Source of the DNA: Pseudomonas tohonis
Lineage (GTDB): Bacteria; Pseudomonadota; Gammaproteobacteria; Pseudomonadales; Pseudomonadaceae
Direction of reading: 5' to 3'
NCBI RefSeq assembly: GCF_012767755.2
Contig: NZ_AP023189.1
Coordinates: forward strand, 4,280,001 to 4,344,000
Length of the DNA stretch: 64,000 nt
Both the position numbers and the translations under genes were made by a program. The first letter of the stretch is position 1. Each line of letters begins with the position of its first letter. Shown one piece after another: positions 1 to 6,368 of this stretch. A model generated the notes under the pieces. The model saw only the letters and a list, made by a program, of their open reading frames with translations, was not told the DNA's origin and made no database searches.

Positions 1-92
1 GCGCCCCGGTGCTCCGTGGGTGCGAACCCATTCGCGATCCCGCCCCCGGGGTTACACCCGACGACCCGCCTCACCCAAAACCACACACCCAC

Positions 93-121
93 AAAAAAGC
101 CCCGCATTCGCGGGGCTTCTT
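93..121 (-). terminator. Rho-independent terminator after the GntR gene
   Basis: An 8-bp GC-rich stem (AGCCCCGC / GCGGGGCT, loop ATTC, 99-118) is followed on the minus strand by a T run. It lies just after the stop codon of the minus-strand GntR gene. Bases 1-92 show no gene I can support. Confidence 0.85.
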
Positions 122-134
122 CATCACACCCTGC

Positions 135-905
135 TCAGGCGCTGCGCGAGGAAGCGCGGGTGCTTTTCTTCTTGCTCTGCAGCAGGTGCGAGAACACCGC
201 GTGCAGGTCGTCGGAGGCGGTTTCGCCTTCGAGGTTGAGCTTGGCGTCGACGCTGTCCATGTGGCGCATCATCAGGTCGACGGCGACCTCGACGTTATGC
301 GACTCGATGGCGTCGATGACCTTGTCGTGTTCCTCGTCCGAGCAATGGGTGCGGCTGTTGCTCTCGTACAGGGCGATGATCAGCGAGGTCTGCGAAATCA
401 GGCTGCGCAGGAAGCCCAGCAGGGTGAAGTTACCAGCGGCCTCGGCCAGCTTCAGGTGGAACTCGCCGGACAGGCGGATGCCCATGCCGCGGTCACCACG
501 AGCGAAGCACTCGCGCTCCTCGATGACCATCTGGCGCAGGCCGGCGATCTGTTCGGGAGTGGCGTTGACGCAAGCCAGTTCGGTGATGGCGCGCTCGATC
601 ATGCGACGTGCGTAGAAGATCTGCCGCGCTTCCTCGGCCCCCGGGCTGGCCACGACGGCACCACGGTTGGGACGCAGCAGCACCACGCCCTCGTGGGCAA
701 GGCGCGACAGAGCGCGGCGGATGATGGTGCGGCTGACACCGAAGATCTCGCCCAGGGCCTCTTCGCTCAACTTGGTGGCCGGGGCCAGGCGCTGTTCGAG
801 GATGGCTTCGAAGATATGTGCGTAGACGACTTCATCCTGGGTGCCATTGCGCGTGCCTTTGGCTGCACGCGGCGGCTTCTTCAAACTGTGTTCAACGTCG
901 TTCAT
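135..905 (-). CDS. GntR-family transcriptional regulator, FCD subfamily
   Basis: A 256-residue regulator. The N-terminal winged helix spans about residues 15-85 (FGVSRTIIRRALSRLAHEG is the recognition-helix region). The C-terminal all-helical FCD ligand domain keeps the usual metal-binding histidines in the contexts EFHLKL, EEHDKVIDAI and MMRHMDSV. I start at the ATG at 905 because this places the DNA-binding domain near the N terminus as usual; the open frame runs further upstream to 1022 without family-like sequence. An ATTGT-N2-ACAAT palindrome lies about 107 bp upstream, so autoregulation is plausible. By position and by the spread of that palindrome it is a good candidate for the purine-catabolism repressor. 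Ligand unknown. Confidence 0.88.
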   Translation of the reverse strand: MNDVEHSLKKPPRAAKGTRNGTQDEVVYAHIFEAILEQRLAPATKLSEEALGEIFGVSRTIIRRALSRLAHEGVVLLRPNRGAVVASPGAEEARQIFYARRMIERAITELACVNATPEQIAGLRQMVIEERECFARGDRGMGIRLSGEFHLKLAEAAGNFTLLGFLRSLISQTSLIIALYESNSRTHCSDEEHDKVIDAIESHNVEVAVDLMMRHMDSVDAKLNLEGETASDDLHAVFSHLLQSKKKSTRASSRSA

Positions 906-1011
906 GGGGGCCCACGTAGAAGGATTCGAAAGCGGGAATAGGGCTGACACTACGCTGAGTCGGCATCGTATTGCCAGCGTCCAGCGGGTAAAGCCTCGGA
1001 AAAATGTGCGC

Positions 1012-1023
1012 ATTGTACACAAT
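1012..1023. promoter_or_regulatory. Palindromic operator ATTGT-AC-ACAAT upstream of the GntR gene
   Basis: Perfect 5-bp inverted repeat with a 2-bp centre. The same element recurs before other catabolic genes in this window. FadR-type GntR regulators commonly bind short GT-Nx-AC palindromes, so a GntR/FCD operator is inferred. Confidence 0.6.
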
Positions 1024-1064
1024 CCGACCGGACAAAGGCACTGCCACCCCGCCCAGACTCCCGC

Positions 1065-1763
1065 CTACAGGGCCCTCGAGCCCTCCGGCAGCTCCAGGCG
1101 CAACCCCATCCGGCGACCTTCTGCGACCAGGTGGTCACGCATCAGCGAGGAGGCCAGCAGGCTGTCGCGCCGACGGATGGCCTGCACCAGGGCCTCGTGC
1201 TCGCGCACCCGTTCCTGCAACTCGTCACCGCGCTGGCGCAGCAGTGCGTCGCTGCGGGCCAACGCAGCCCCCGCCTGCGTGACCAGGGACTGGAAGATGG
1301 GATTGGTAGTCAGCGAGCCCAGCAACTGATGGAAGCCTATATAGGCCTCGACGAAGGCATCCATGTCGTCGTCCTCCGCGGCATCGCGCAGGTCCATCAG
1401 GCGCAGGCGCAGGCGGTCGAGGTCGCTTGATGCGATGGATTGCGCCACCAGGCCGACGATGAAGGGCTCCAGGGCATAACGCAGCTGGATCACATCCTCG
1501 ATGCTGTGGTCGCGGGGCGCCGTGATGGCGAGTTCCGCTGCCTCGCGCCCCATCACCTGGACGCCCTTGCCGGGCAGCGAGCGGACCATGCCGAGGGTTT
1601 CCAGCACCGTCACCGCCTCGCGCAGGCAGGGCCGGCTGATGCCCAGTTGCTCGGCCAGTTCGCGCTGGCCCGGGAGCATCTCGCCGACGGCCCAGCGCCC
1701 CTGCTCGATGGACTCGCGCAGCGACTGGACGATGGACCCCACCAGGGTCGATGAGCTGTTCAC
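1065..1763 (-). CDS. GntR-family transcriptional regulator, FCD subfamily (second copy)
   Basis: A 232-residue regulator. The winged helix lies at about residues 8-75 (LAEQLGISRPCLREAVTVLE) and is followed by an FCD domain with metal-type histidines in GFHQLL, EHEALVQAIR and MRDHLV. The start is GTG at 1763, chosen because a strong AAGGAGGAAGG Shine-Dalgarno lies just upstream. It sits 72 bp downstream of the symporter gene on the same strand, which suggests co-transcription and control of that transporter. It is not closely similar to the GntR gene next to it, so the two probably sense different ligands. Confidence 0.88.
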   Translation of the reverse strand: MNSSSTLVGSIVQSLRESIEQGRWAVGEMLPGQRELAEQLGISRPCLREAVTVLETLGMVRSLPGKGVQVMGREAAELAITAPRDHSIEDVIQLRYALEPFIVGLVAQSIASSDLDRLRLRLMDLRDAAEDDDMDAFVEAYIGFHQLLGSLTTNPIFQSLVTQAGAALARSDALLRQRGDELQERVREHEALVQAIRRRDSLLASSLMRDHLVAEGRRMGLRLELPEGSRAL

Positions 1764-1835
1764 TGTTCCTTCCTCCTTGTGAAGCCGGACCAGGCAGGCC
1801 GGGCCGCAGCATGATGCAGCCCGGCGACGCCCTTC

Positions 1836-3140
1836 TCAATCCGCCGTCGGCTTGGCGCCGAGGCGGTCCTTGAACGCAAAGCCCTGCTCGCCCGCCAGCA
1901 CGCTGCGGGCGCGGCCCAGGTCGATGTCCTTTTCCCAACGGGCGATGGCCACGGTGGCGATGCAGTTGCCGATCAGGTTGGTCAGCGCGCGGCCGATGCC
2001 CATGAACCAGTCCACCGACAGCACCAGCACCAGGCCCACGACGGGGATCGCTGGCACGGCCGCGAGCGTGGCGGCGAGGATCACCAGGGCCGAGCCGGGA
2101 ATGCCGTGGGCGCCCTTGGAGGTGACCAGCGACACCAGCAGGATGGTGACCAGGTCGTTCATCGCCAGCGGCGTGCCGGTGGCATGGGCGATGAAGACGA
2201 TGGCCAGGGTCAGGTAGATGGAGAAGCCGTCCAGGTTGAACGAGTAGCCGGTGGGGATGACCAGGCCGACCGTGGAACTGCGGATGCCCAGGTGCTCCAG
2301 CTTACGCATGATCTGCGGCAGCACGGCGTCCGAGGAGGCCGTGCCGAGGACGATCAGCAGCTCCTCGCGCAGGTAGCCGAGGAACGGCCACAGGCGCAGC
2401 CCGGAAACCCGCAGCACGGTCCCCAGCACCAGCAGCACGAACACCGCGCAGGTGGCGTAGAACACCACCACCAGGCCGCCCAGGTGGCGCAGCGAATCGA
2501 CCCCGTACTTGCTGGTGGTGAACGCGATGGCGCCGAACACGCCGATGGGCGCCAGGCGCACGATCATGCCCATGATGCGGAAGATCACATGGCTCATCTC
2601 GTTGATCAGCCGGGCCACGCCCGACGCCGCCTCGCCCACCTGGTTCAGCGCGCAGCCGAACAGCACCGAGAACAGCAGCACCTGGAGGATGTCGTTGCTG
2701 GCGAAAGCGCCGATCACGGACGCCGGGATCAGCCCCATGACGAAGTCCACCGGCCCGTGCAGGTCACCGGTGCGCGAGGTGTAAAGCGAGGCATCGCCGG
2801 CCGGCAACTGGCCGAGGTCGATGTTGGCGCCCACCCCCAGACCGCCGCCATAGGCCACCAGCAGGCCGATCAGCAGCGCCACCGTGGTCAGCACCTCGAA
2901 ATACACCACCGCCTTGAAGCCGATGCGACCGACCTTCTTCAGGTCCCCCGCGCCGGAAATGCCACTCACCACCACGCAGAACACGATCAGCGCGATGAGC
3001 ATCTTGATCAGCTTGATGAAGCCGTCGCCCAGGGGCTTGAGCTGCGCCGAGAACTCGGGGAAGCCGATACCGCAGAGGATACCGATGACCAGGCCGATGA
3101 CGACCTGCAGGAATATCGAGCGCGAGCACCACTTGAGCAT
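1836..3140 (-). CDS. Dicarboxylate/amino acid:cation symporter (DAACS family, DctA-like)
   Basis: A 434-residue inner-membrane symporter with about eight membrane helices and the two re-entrant loops of the family. Visible signatures are GTASSDAVLPQ (the serine-rich loop, less serine-rich than in DctA), PTGYSFNLDG, SKGAHGIPGS and a C-terminal GNCIATVAIARWE. The ATG at 3140 has GGAG upstream. The family takes up C4-dicarboxylates, glutamate or related acids with Na+ or H+; the substrate here cannot be read from sequence. It shares an intergenic region with the divergent purine permease and precedes a GntR gene. Confidence 0.9.
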   Translation of the reverse strand: MLKWCSRSIFLQVVIGLVIGILCGIGFPEFSAQLKPLGDGFIKLIKMLIALIVFCVVVSGISGAGDLKKVGRIGFKAVVYFEVLTTVALLIGLLVAYGGGLGVGANIDLGQLPAGDASLYTSRTGDLHGPVDFVMGLIPASVIGAFASNDILQVLLFSVLFGCALNQVGEAASGVARLINEMSHVIFRIMGMIVRLAPIGVFGAIAFTTSKYGVDSLRHLGGLVVVFYATCAVFVLLVLGTVLRVSGLRLWPFLGYLREELLIVLGTASSDAVLPQIMRKLEHLGIRSSTVGLVIPTGYSFNLDGFSIYLTLAIVFIAHATGTPLAMNDLVTILLVSLVTSKGAHGIPGSALVILAATLAAVPAIPVVGLVLVLSVDWFMGIGRALTNLIGNCIATVAIARWEKDIDLGRARSVLAGEQGFAFKDRLGAKPTAD

Positions 3141-3460
3141 GGGGGGAATCTCCGTTGCGGTGCCCCCGGAGCGCTGGCGCGGCTACGCCCTTGTGCGAGA
3201 TCCGGAGGCTTTGTTGTTGTGGTCTTACCGGTCAGTCCAGCACGCGCAGTCTATGCCCCCGAAAAGCTGCACACAAGCCGACAAACATTAATTGACTTTT
3301 TTGTACACAAACACATAATCCGACTGCGTACTTTTGACCCAAAAGTCAGAAAATTCGTACCGCCCCGTGAGGCACCAAACCTCAGGCTTTTCGCTGCGCA
3401 AGGGACCCAGGTAACCAGCCGGCCGAACAGCTAAAAACAACTAAATGAGAGGTACCTGCT
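3141..3460. promoter_or_regulatory. Divergent promoter region between symporter and purine permease
   Basis: 320 bp without a credible gene. It contains the promoter-operator described separately at 3292-3319 and an AT-rich stretch at about 3280-3360. Ribosome-binding sites for both flanking genes lie at its ends. Confidence 0.6.
3292..3319 (+). promoter_or_regulatory. Sigma70-like promoter with embedded TTTGT-AC-ACAAA operator
   Basis: TTGACT (3292-3297) and CATAAT (3314-3319) are separated by 16 bp. The perfect palindrome TTTGTACACAAA (3300-3311) fills the spacer, the layout expected for a repressor that blocks RNA polymerase. It probably drives the permease at 3461. Confidence 0.6.
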
Positions 3461-4810
3461 GTGGAAAGCACCAAACAACAAGAACAAGGAACGTACGCTG
3501 CCAGCCCCCCCGCCAAAGGCCTGCTTGAACGCCTCTTCAAGCTGACCGAACACCGCACCACCGTGAGAACCGAACTGGCCGCCGGCCTCACCACTTTCAT
3601 CACCATGGCCTACATCATCTTCGTCAACCCCAACATCATGGCGGACGCCGGCATCGATCACGGTGCGGCCTTCGTGGCCACCTGCCTGGCCGCGGCCTTC
3701 GGCTGCTTCCTGATGGGCCTGTACGCCAACTGGCCGGTGGGCCTGGCACCCGGCATGGGCCTCAACGCCTTCTTCACCTACACCGTGGTCAACACCATGG
3801 GCTACAGCTGGCAGATCGCCCTCGGCGCGGTGTTCCTGTCCGGCGTGCTGTTCATGATCCTGACCTTCTCGCGCATCCGGGAATGGCTGCTCAACAGCAT
3901 CCCCAGCAGCCTTCGATTCGCCATGGGCGCGGGGGTCGGATTGTTCCTCGGGCTCATCGGCCTGAAGACCGCCGGCATCGTGGTACCGAACTCCAGCACC
4001 CTGGTGCACATCGGTGACCTCACCTCCCCCGCACCGCTGCTGGCCGCGATCTGCTTCCTGATGATCGCCGTGCTGGAATACCGTCGCGTGTTCGGCGGCA
4101 TCCTGATCAGCATCCTCACCGTCACCCTGATCGGCGTCGGCCTGGGCATCGTCAAGTTCGGCGGCGTCTTCTCCATGCCGCCGAGCCTGGCCCCGACCTT
4201 CATGGCCATGGACATCACCGGCGCGTTCGACGTGACCATGATCAGCGTGATCCTGGCCTTCCTCTTCGTGCACATGTTCGACACCGCCGGCACCCTGATG
4301 GGCGTGGCCCAGCGCGCGAACCTGGTGAAGGAGGACGGCCGCATCGAGAACCTGTCGAAGGCCATGAAGGCCGATAGCGCCTCCAGCGTGTTCGGCGGCG
4401 TGCTCGGCGTACCGCCGGTCACCAGCTACGTGGAAAGCGCCGCGGGCGTCGCCGCCGGTGGCCGCACTGGTCTGACCGCCGTCACCGTCGGCATCCTCTT
4501 CGTCGCCGCGATGTTCTTCGCCCCGCTGGCCGGCATGATCCCCGCCTACGCCACCTCGGGCGCACTGATTTACGTCGCCATGCTGATGATGGGCGGCATG
4601 GCCCATATCGACTGGGACGAGCACACCGAAACCATCCCCGCGATCGTCACCGTCATCATGATGCCGCTGACCTTCTCGGTCGCCGACGGCATCGCCCTGG
4701 GCTTCGTGACCTACGTGGTGATGAAGGCCTGCACCGGCAAATACCGCGAGGTATCGCCCAGCCTGTATGCACTTTGCGCCATCTTCGTCGCCAAGTTCAT
4801 TTTCCTGTAA
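3461..4810 (+). CDS. AzgA/GhxP-type NCS2 purine permease
   Basis: A 449-residue polytopic permease of the adenine/guanine/hypoxanthine branch of NCS2 (COG2252). The characteristic N terminus (TEHRTTVRTELAAGLTTF, then MAYIIFVNP) and MFDTAGTLMGVAQRA are present. The GTG at 3461 is the start, with GAGAGG about 9 bases upstream. It likely imports a purine base by proton symport. Its promoter carries the purine-block palindrome, and it is divergent from the symporter. A strong terminator follows. The exact base transported is not decidable here. Confidence 0.9.
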   Translation: MESTKQQEQGTYAASPPAKGLLERLFKLTEHRTTVRTELAAGLTTFITMAYIIFVNPNIMADAGIDHGAAFVATCLAAAFGCFLMGLYANWPVGLAPGMGLNAFFTYTVVNTMGYSWQIALGAVFLSGVLFMILTFSRIREWLLNSIPSSLRFAMGAGVGLFLGLIGLKTAGIVVPNSSTLVHIGDLTSPAPLLAAICFLMIAVLEYRRVFGGILISILTVTLIGVGLGIVKFGGVFSMPPSLAPTFMAMDITGAFDVTMISVILAFLFVHMFDTAGTLMGVAQRANLVKEDGRIENLSKAMKADSASSVFGGVLGVPPVTSYVESAAGVAAGGRTGLTAVTVGILFVAAMFFAPLAGMIPAYATSGALIYVAMLMMGGMAHIDWDEHTETIPAIVTVIMMPLTFSVADGIALGFVTYVVMKACTGKYREVSPSLYALCAIFVAKFIFL

Positions 4811-4828
4811 GCTCGCTCCGCAACACCC

Positions 4829-4862
4829 AAGGGCCCTGGCGCTGAAACGCCGGGGCCCTTTT
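4829..4862 (+). terminator. Rho-independent terminator after purine permease
   Basis: Long stem AAGGGCCC...GGGCCCTT with an inner TGGCG/CGCCG extension and a CTGAAA-type loop, ending in TTTTC. It lies between the permease stop and the LysE ribosome-binding site. Confidence 0.88.
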
Positions 4863-4882
4863 CATTGTCCGGAGACGAGCGA

Positions 4883-5509
4883 ATGAGCCTGGAAACCTGG
4901 CTGCTGTTCAGCAGCGCCGCGCTGGTGGTGATCCTCATCCCCGGCCCCCTGTCCCTGCTGATGGTCAGCAACAGCCTCAACTACGGCATCCGCCGCTCGC
5001 TGCCCGCCTTCCTCGGCGGCGTCAGCGCCGCCACCGGCCTGCTCGCCGCCTCCGCACTTGGCCTCGGCGCCTTGCTACTGGCCTCCGAGCAGCTGTTCAG
5101 CCTGCTCAAGCTCGTCGGCGCGCTCTACCTCTTCTACCTCGCCTGGCAAAGCTGGAAGCAATCGCGCAACGCTGCCAAACCGGTGGCGGCCGAGGAACAA
5201 CCGGTCAACCCCGGCTTCCACGCCCTCTACTGGAAAGCCTTCGGCCTCGCCGCCAGCAACCCCAAGGACATCCTCTTCTTCGCCGCCTTCCTGCCCCAAT
5301 TCATCAGCGCCGACCGCCCGCTGCTGGGCCAACTCTCGGTGATGATCGCCACCTGGGCCGTGCTGGACCTCGCCTGCAAGCTCTTCTACGGCCTCAGCGC
5401 CCACGCCGCCGCCCGCTACCTGCGCTCCGGCGAAGGCCAGACCTGGTTCAACCGCGTCAGCGCCGGGCTGTTCGGTGCGGCGGGCACGGCGGCGTTGATA
5501 TCCCGCTGA
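4883..5509 (+). CDS. LysE/RhtB-family amino-acid exporter
   Basis: A 208-residue inner-membrane exporter with five to six helices. The family start is visible in ALVVILIPGPLSLLMVSNSL, and GLAASNPKDILFFAAFLPQF is the conserved central motif. The ATG at 4883 follows GGAGACGAGCGA. Family members export amino acids such as lysine or homoserine lactone; the substrate is unknown. It is isolated by terminators on both sides, so it is probably transcribed alone and not functionally tied to purine breakdown. Confidence 0.88.
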   Translation: MSLETWLLFSSAALVVILIPGPLSLLMVSNSLNYGIRRSLPAFLGGVSAATGLLAASALGLGALLLASEQLFSLLKLVGALYLFYLAWQSWKQSRNAAKPVAAEEQPVNPGFHALYWKAFGLAASNPKDILFFAAFLPQFISADRPLLGQLSVMIATWAVLDLACKLFYGLSAHAAARYLRSGEGQTWFNRVSAGLFGAAGTAALISR

Positions 5510-5531
5510 AACGGCCCTCCTGAAATGACGA

Positions 5532-5556
5532 AGCCCGGCGGATGCCGGACTTTTTT
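5532..5556 (+). terminator. Terminator after LysE gene
   Basis: Stem AGCCCGGC-GGAT-GCCGGACT with one mismatch, then six Ts. It marks the right edge of normal-composition sequence before the AT-rich island begins at about 5560. Confidence 0.8.
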
Positions 5557-5585
5557 ATGGGTGCGTGAAGGCTTAGCTGCAGTCG

Positions 5586-5598
5586 TTAACGAATAATT
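5586..5598. repeat. 13-bp direct repeat, distal copy
   Basis: TTAACGAATAATT here is identical to 6346-6358, which lies within the first codons of the immunity gene. Read on the minus strand it gives NYSL after a start-like ATG, echoing MQNYSL of the immunity protein. The two copies bracket the AT-rich segment. Confidence 0.6.
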
Positions 5599-5689
5599 GC
5601 TAATTCCATGCAAAGTCAGGCTGAATTAAGTATCGACTCCCAGCAAAATCAAGAGCCCTTTTAGTTCGTAAACATCAACTACTTGACCG

Positions 5690-5718
5690 AAAAAAAATAG
5701 AACGCCTCTTTAAGAGCG
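5690..5718 (-). terminator. Possible terminator of the cdi operon
   Basis: On the minus strand an imperfect CTCTT/AAGAG-based hairpin is followed shortly by eight Ts. The stem is weak, but no better terminator is visible downstream of cdiI. Confidence 0.4.
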
Positions 5719-5786
5719 ACTCTAGACTCCAGGAAATCTAGCCTAACACCTCAGCAACCGTACTTATATGAGCCCACCTTACAACC

Positions 5787-5951
5787 TCACCAAAGCAGAT
5801 CATAACTCTTACTCATCGCTCCTGCCCCTGGAATCTGCATAGCAAATAATGACCAGCCACAATCAATACACCTTAAGCCTTGCGCACCATCCTCACTAAA
5901 AGCCCACGCACCACGAATCATCTCACACGTAGCGGAGGAATTATTTCTCAC
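5787..5951 (-). CDS. Small ORF of 54 codons, function unknown
   Basis: GTG-started frame that overlaps the end of the small ORF before it and ends at TGA at 5787. The peptide contains RGAWAFSEDGAQ and a Cys-x2-Cys pair (RCIDCGW). I recognise no family. Close packing behind a ribosome-binding site and reasonable amino-acid composition argue for a gene or gene fragment; short length and decayed surroundings argue against. Confidence 0.3.
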   Translation of the reverse strand: MRNNSSATCEMIRGAWAFSEDGAQGLRCIDCGWSLFAMQIPGAGAMSKSYDLLW

Positions 5952-6042
5952 CCCCTAGAGCAGCCGCTGATATCCAGCCATAAATAGAATCAACCCCGCA
6001 AGCAACACTAAAACGCCCAAAAATCCAAAATAAGCGCGACAT
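5941..6042 (-). CDS. Tiny ORF, possibly a frameshifted single-helix membrane peptide
   Basis: ATG at 6042 has a good AGGAG 7-8 bases upstream, 28 bp after the immunity gene stop, and opens a 33-codon frame. The +1 frame over the same bases reads GFLGVLVLLAGLILFMAGYQ and stops just before the next GTG. That is a textbook transmembrane helix but has no ATG of its own. The simplest reading is a small membrane-protein gene with a one-base indel in the T/G-rich run after codon 7. Confidence 0.35.
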   Translation of the reverse strand: MSRLFWIFGRFSVACGVDSIYGWISAAALGGEK

Positions 6043-6070
6043 CTAGAGCTCCTGCAGCATTCTCTTGCAC

Positions 6071-6364
6071 CTAGGGGGCTGGTGTATTTGGAAACACCCT
6101 ATCCCAAAGAATCTCCACCATGTAGTTCTTAGCATCATCTTCATCGTCTGCGGGATAAACAACATAGCTATCGTTATCAAGCAACTCCATCCAAACAACA
6201 GATTGATCACTGAAAAGCCTGTGCAACTCGCTCTCTATTTTTGCTCGTTGGCGCTCATCATTTAACACGCGCCCCAAGGCAGCACGCGCACCATTTTCAT
6301 CCAAGCCAACATCCACCGAAAATATAGACTCAAGTAGATTTCTTATTAACGAATAATTCTGCAT
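6071..6364 (-). CDS. cdiI: Probable CdiI-type immunity protein
   Basis: A 97-residue acidic cytoplasmic protein (MQNYSLIRNLLES at the N terminus, DDEDDAKNYMVEILWD near the C terminus) starting 4 bp after the stop of the giant exoprotein gene. Position, size, acidity and low GC all fit the cognate immunity protein that binds and blocks the toxin domain of its upstream CdiA. I do not recognise a specific Pfam family, so the role is inferred from context. It should protect siblings from the toxin at 6369-7000. Confidence 0.72.
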   Translation of the reverse strand: MQNYSLIRNLLESIFSVDVGLDENGARAALGRVLNDERQRAKIESELHRLFSDQSVVWMELLDNDSYVVYPADDEDDAKNYMVEILWDRVFPNTPAP

Positions 6365-6368
6365 AGCA

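Larger units (their letters stand above)
5560..6070. other. AT-rich tail of the CDI island, no intact recognisable gene
   Basis: About 510 bp, clearly poorer in GC than its surroundings. On the minus strand it carries two overlapping small ORFs (5941-6042 and 5787-5951), a terminator-like hairpin (5690-5718) and a 13-bp copy of sequence from the start of the immunity gene (5586-5598). This is what decayed or displaced toxin/immunity modules downstream of cdiI look like, but I cannot assign a family. Confidence 0.6.

Noticed and set aside
3431..4624. A 397-codon minus-strand frame opposite the purine permease
   Set aside because: His/Gly/Asp/Glu-rich composition typical of antisense frames in GC-rich genes; the plus-strand permease is clear.
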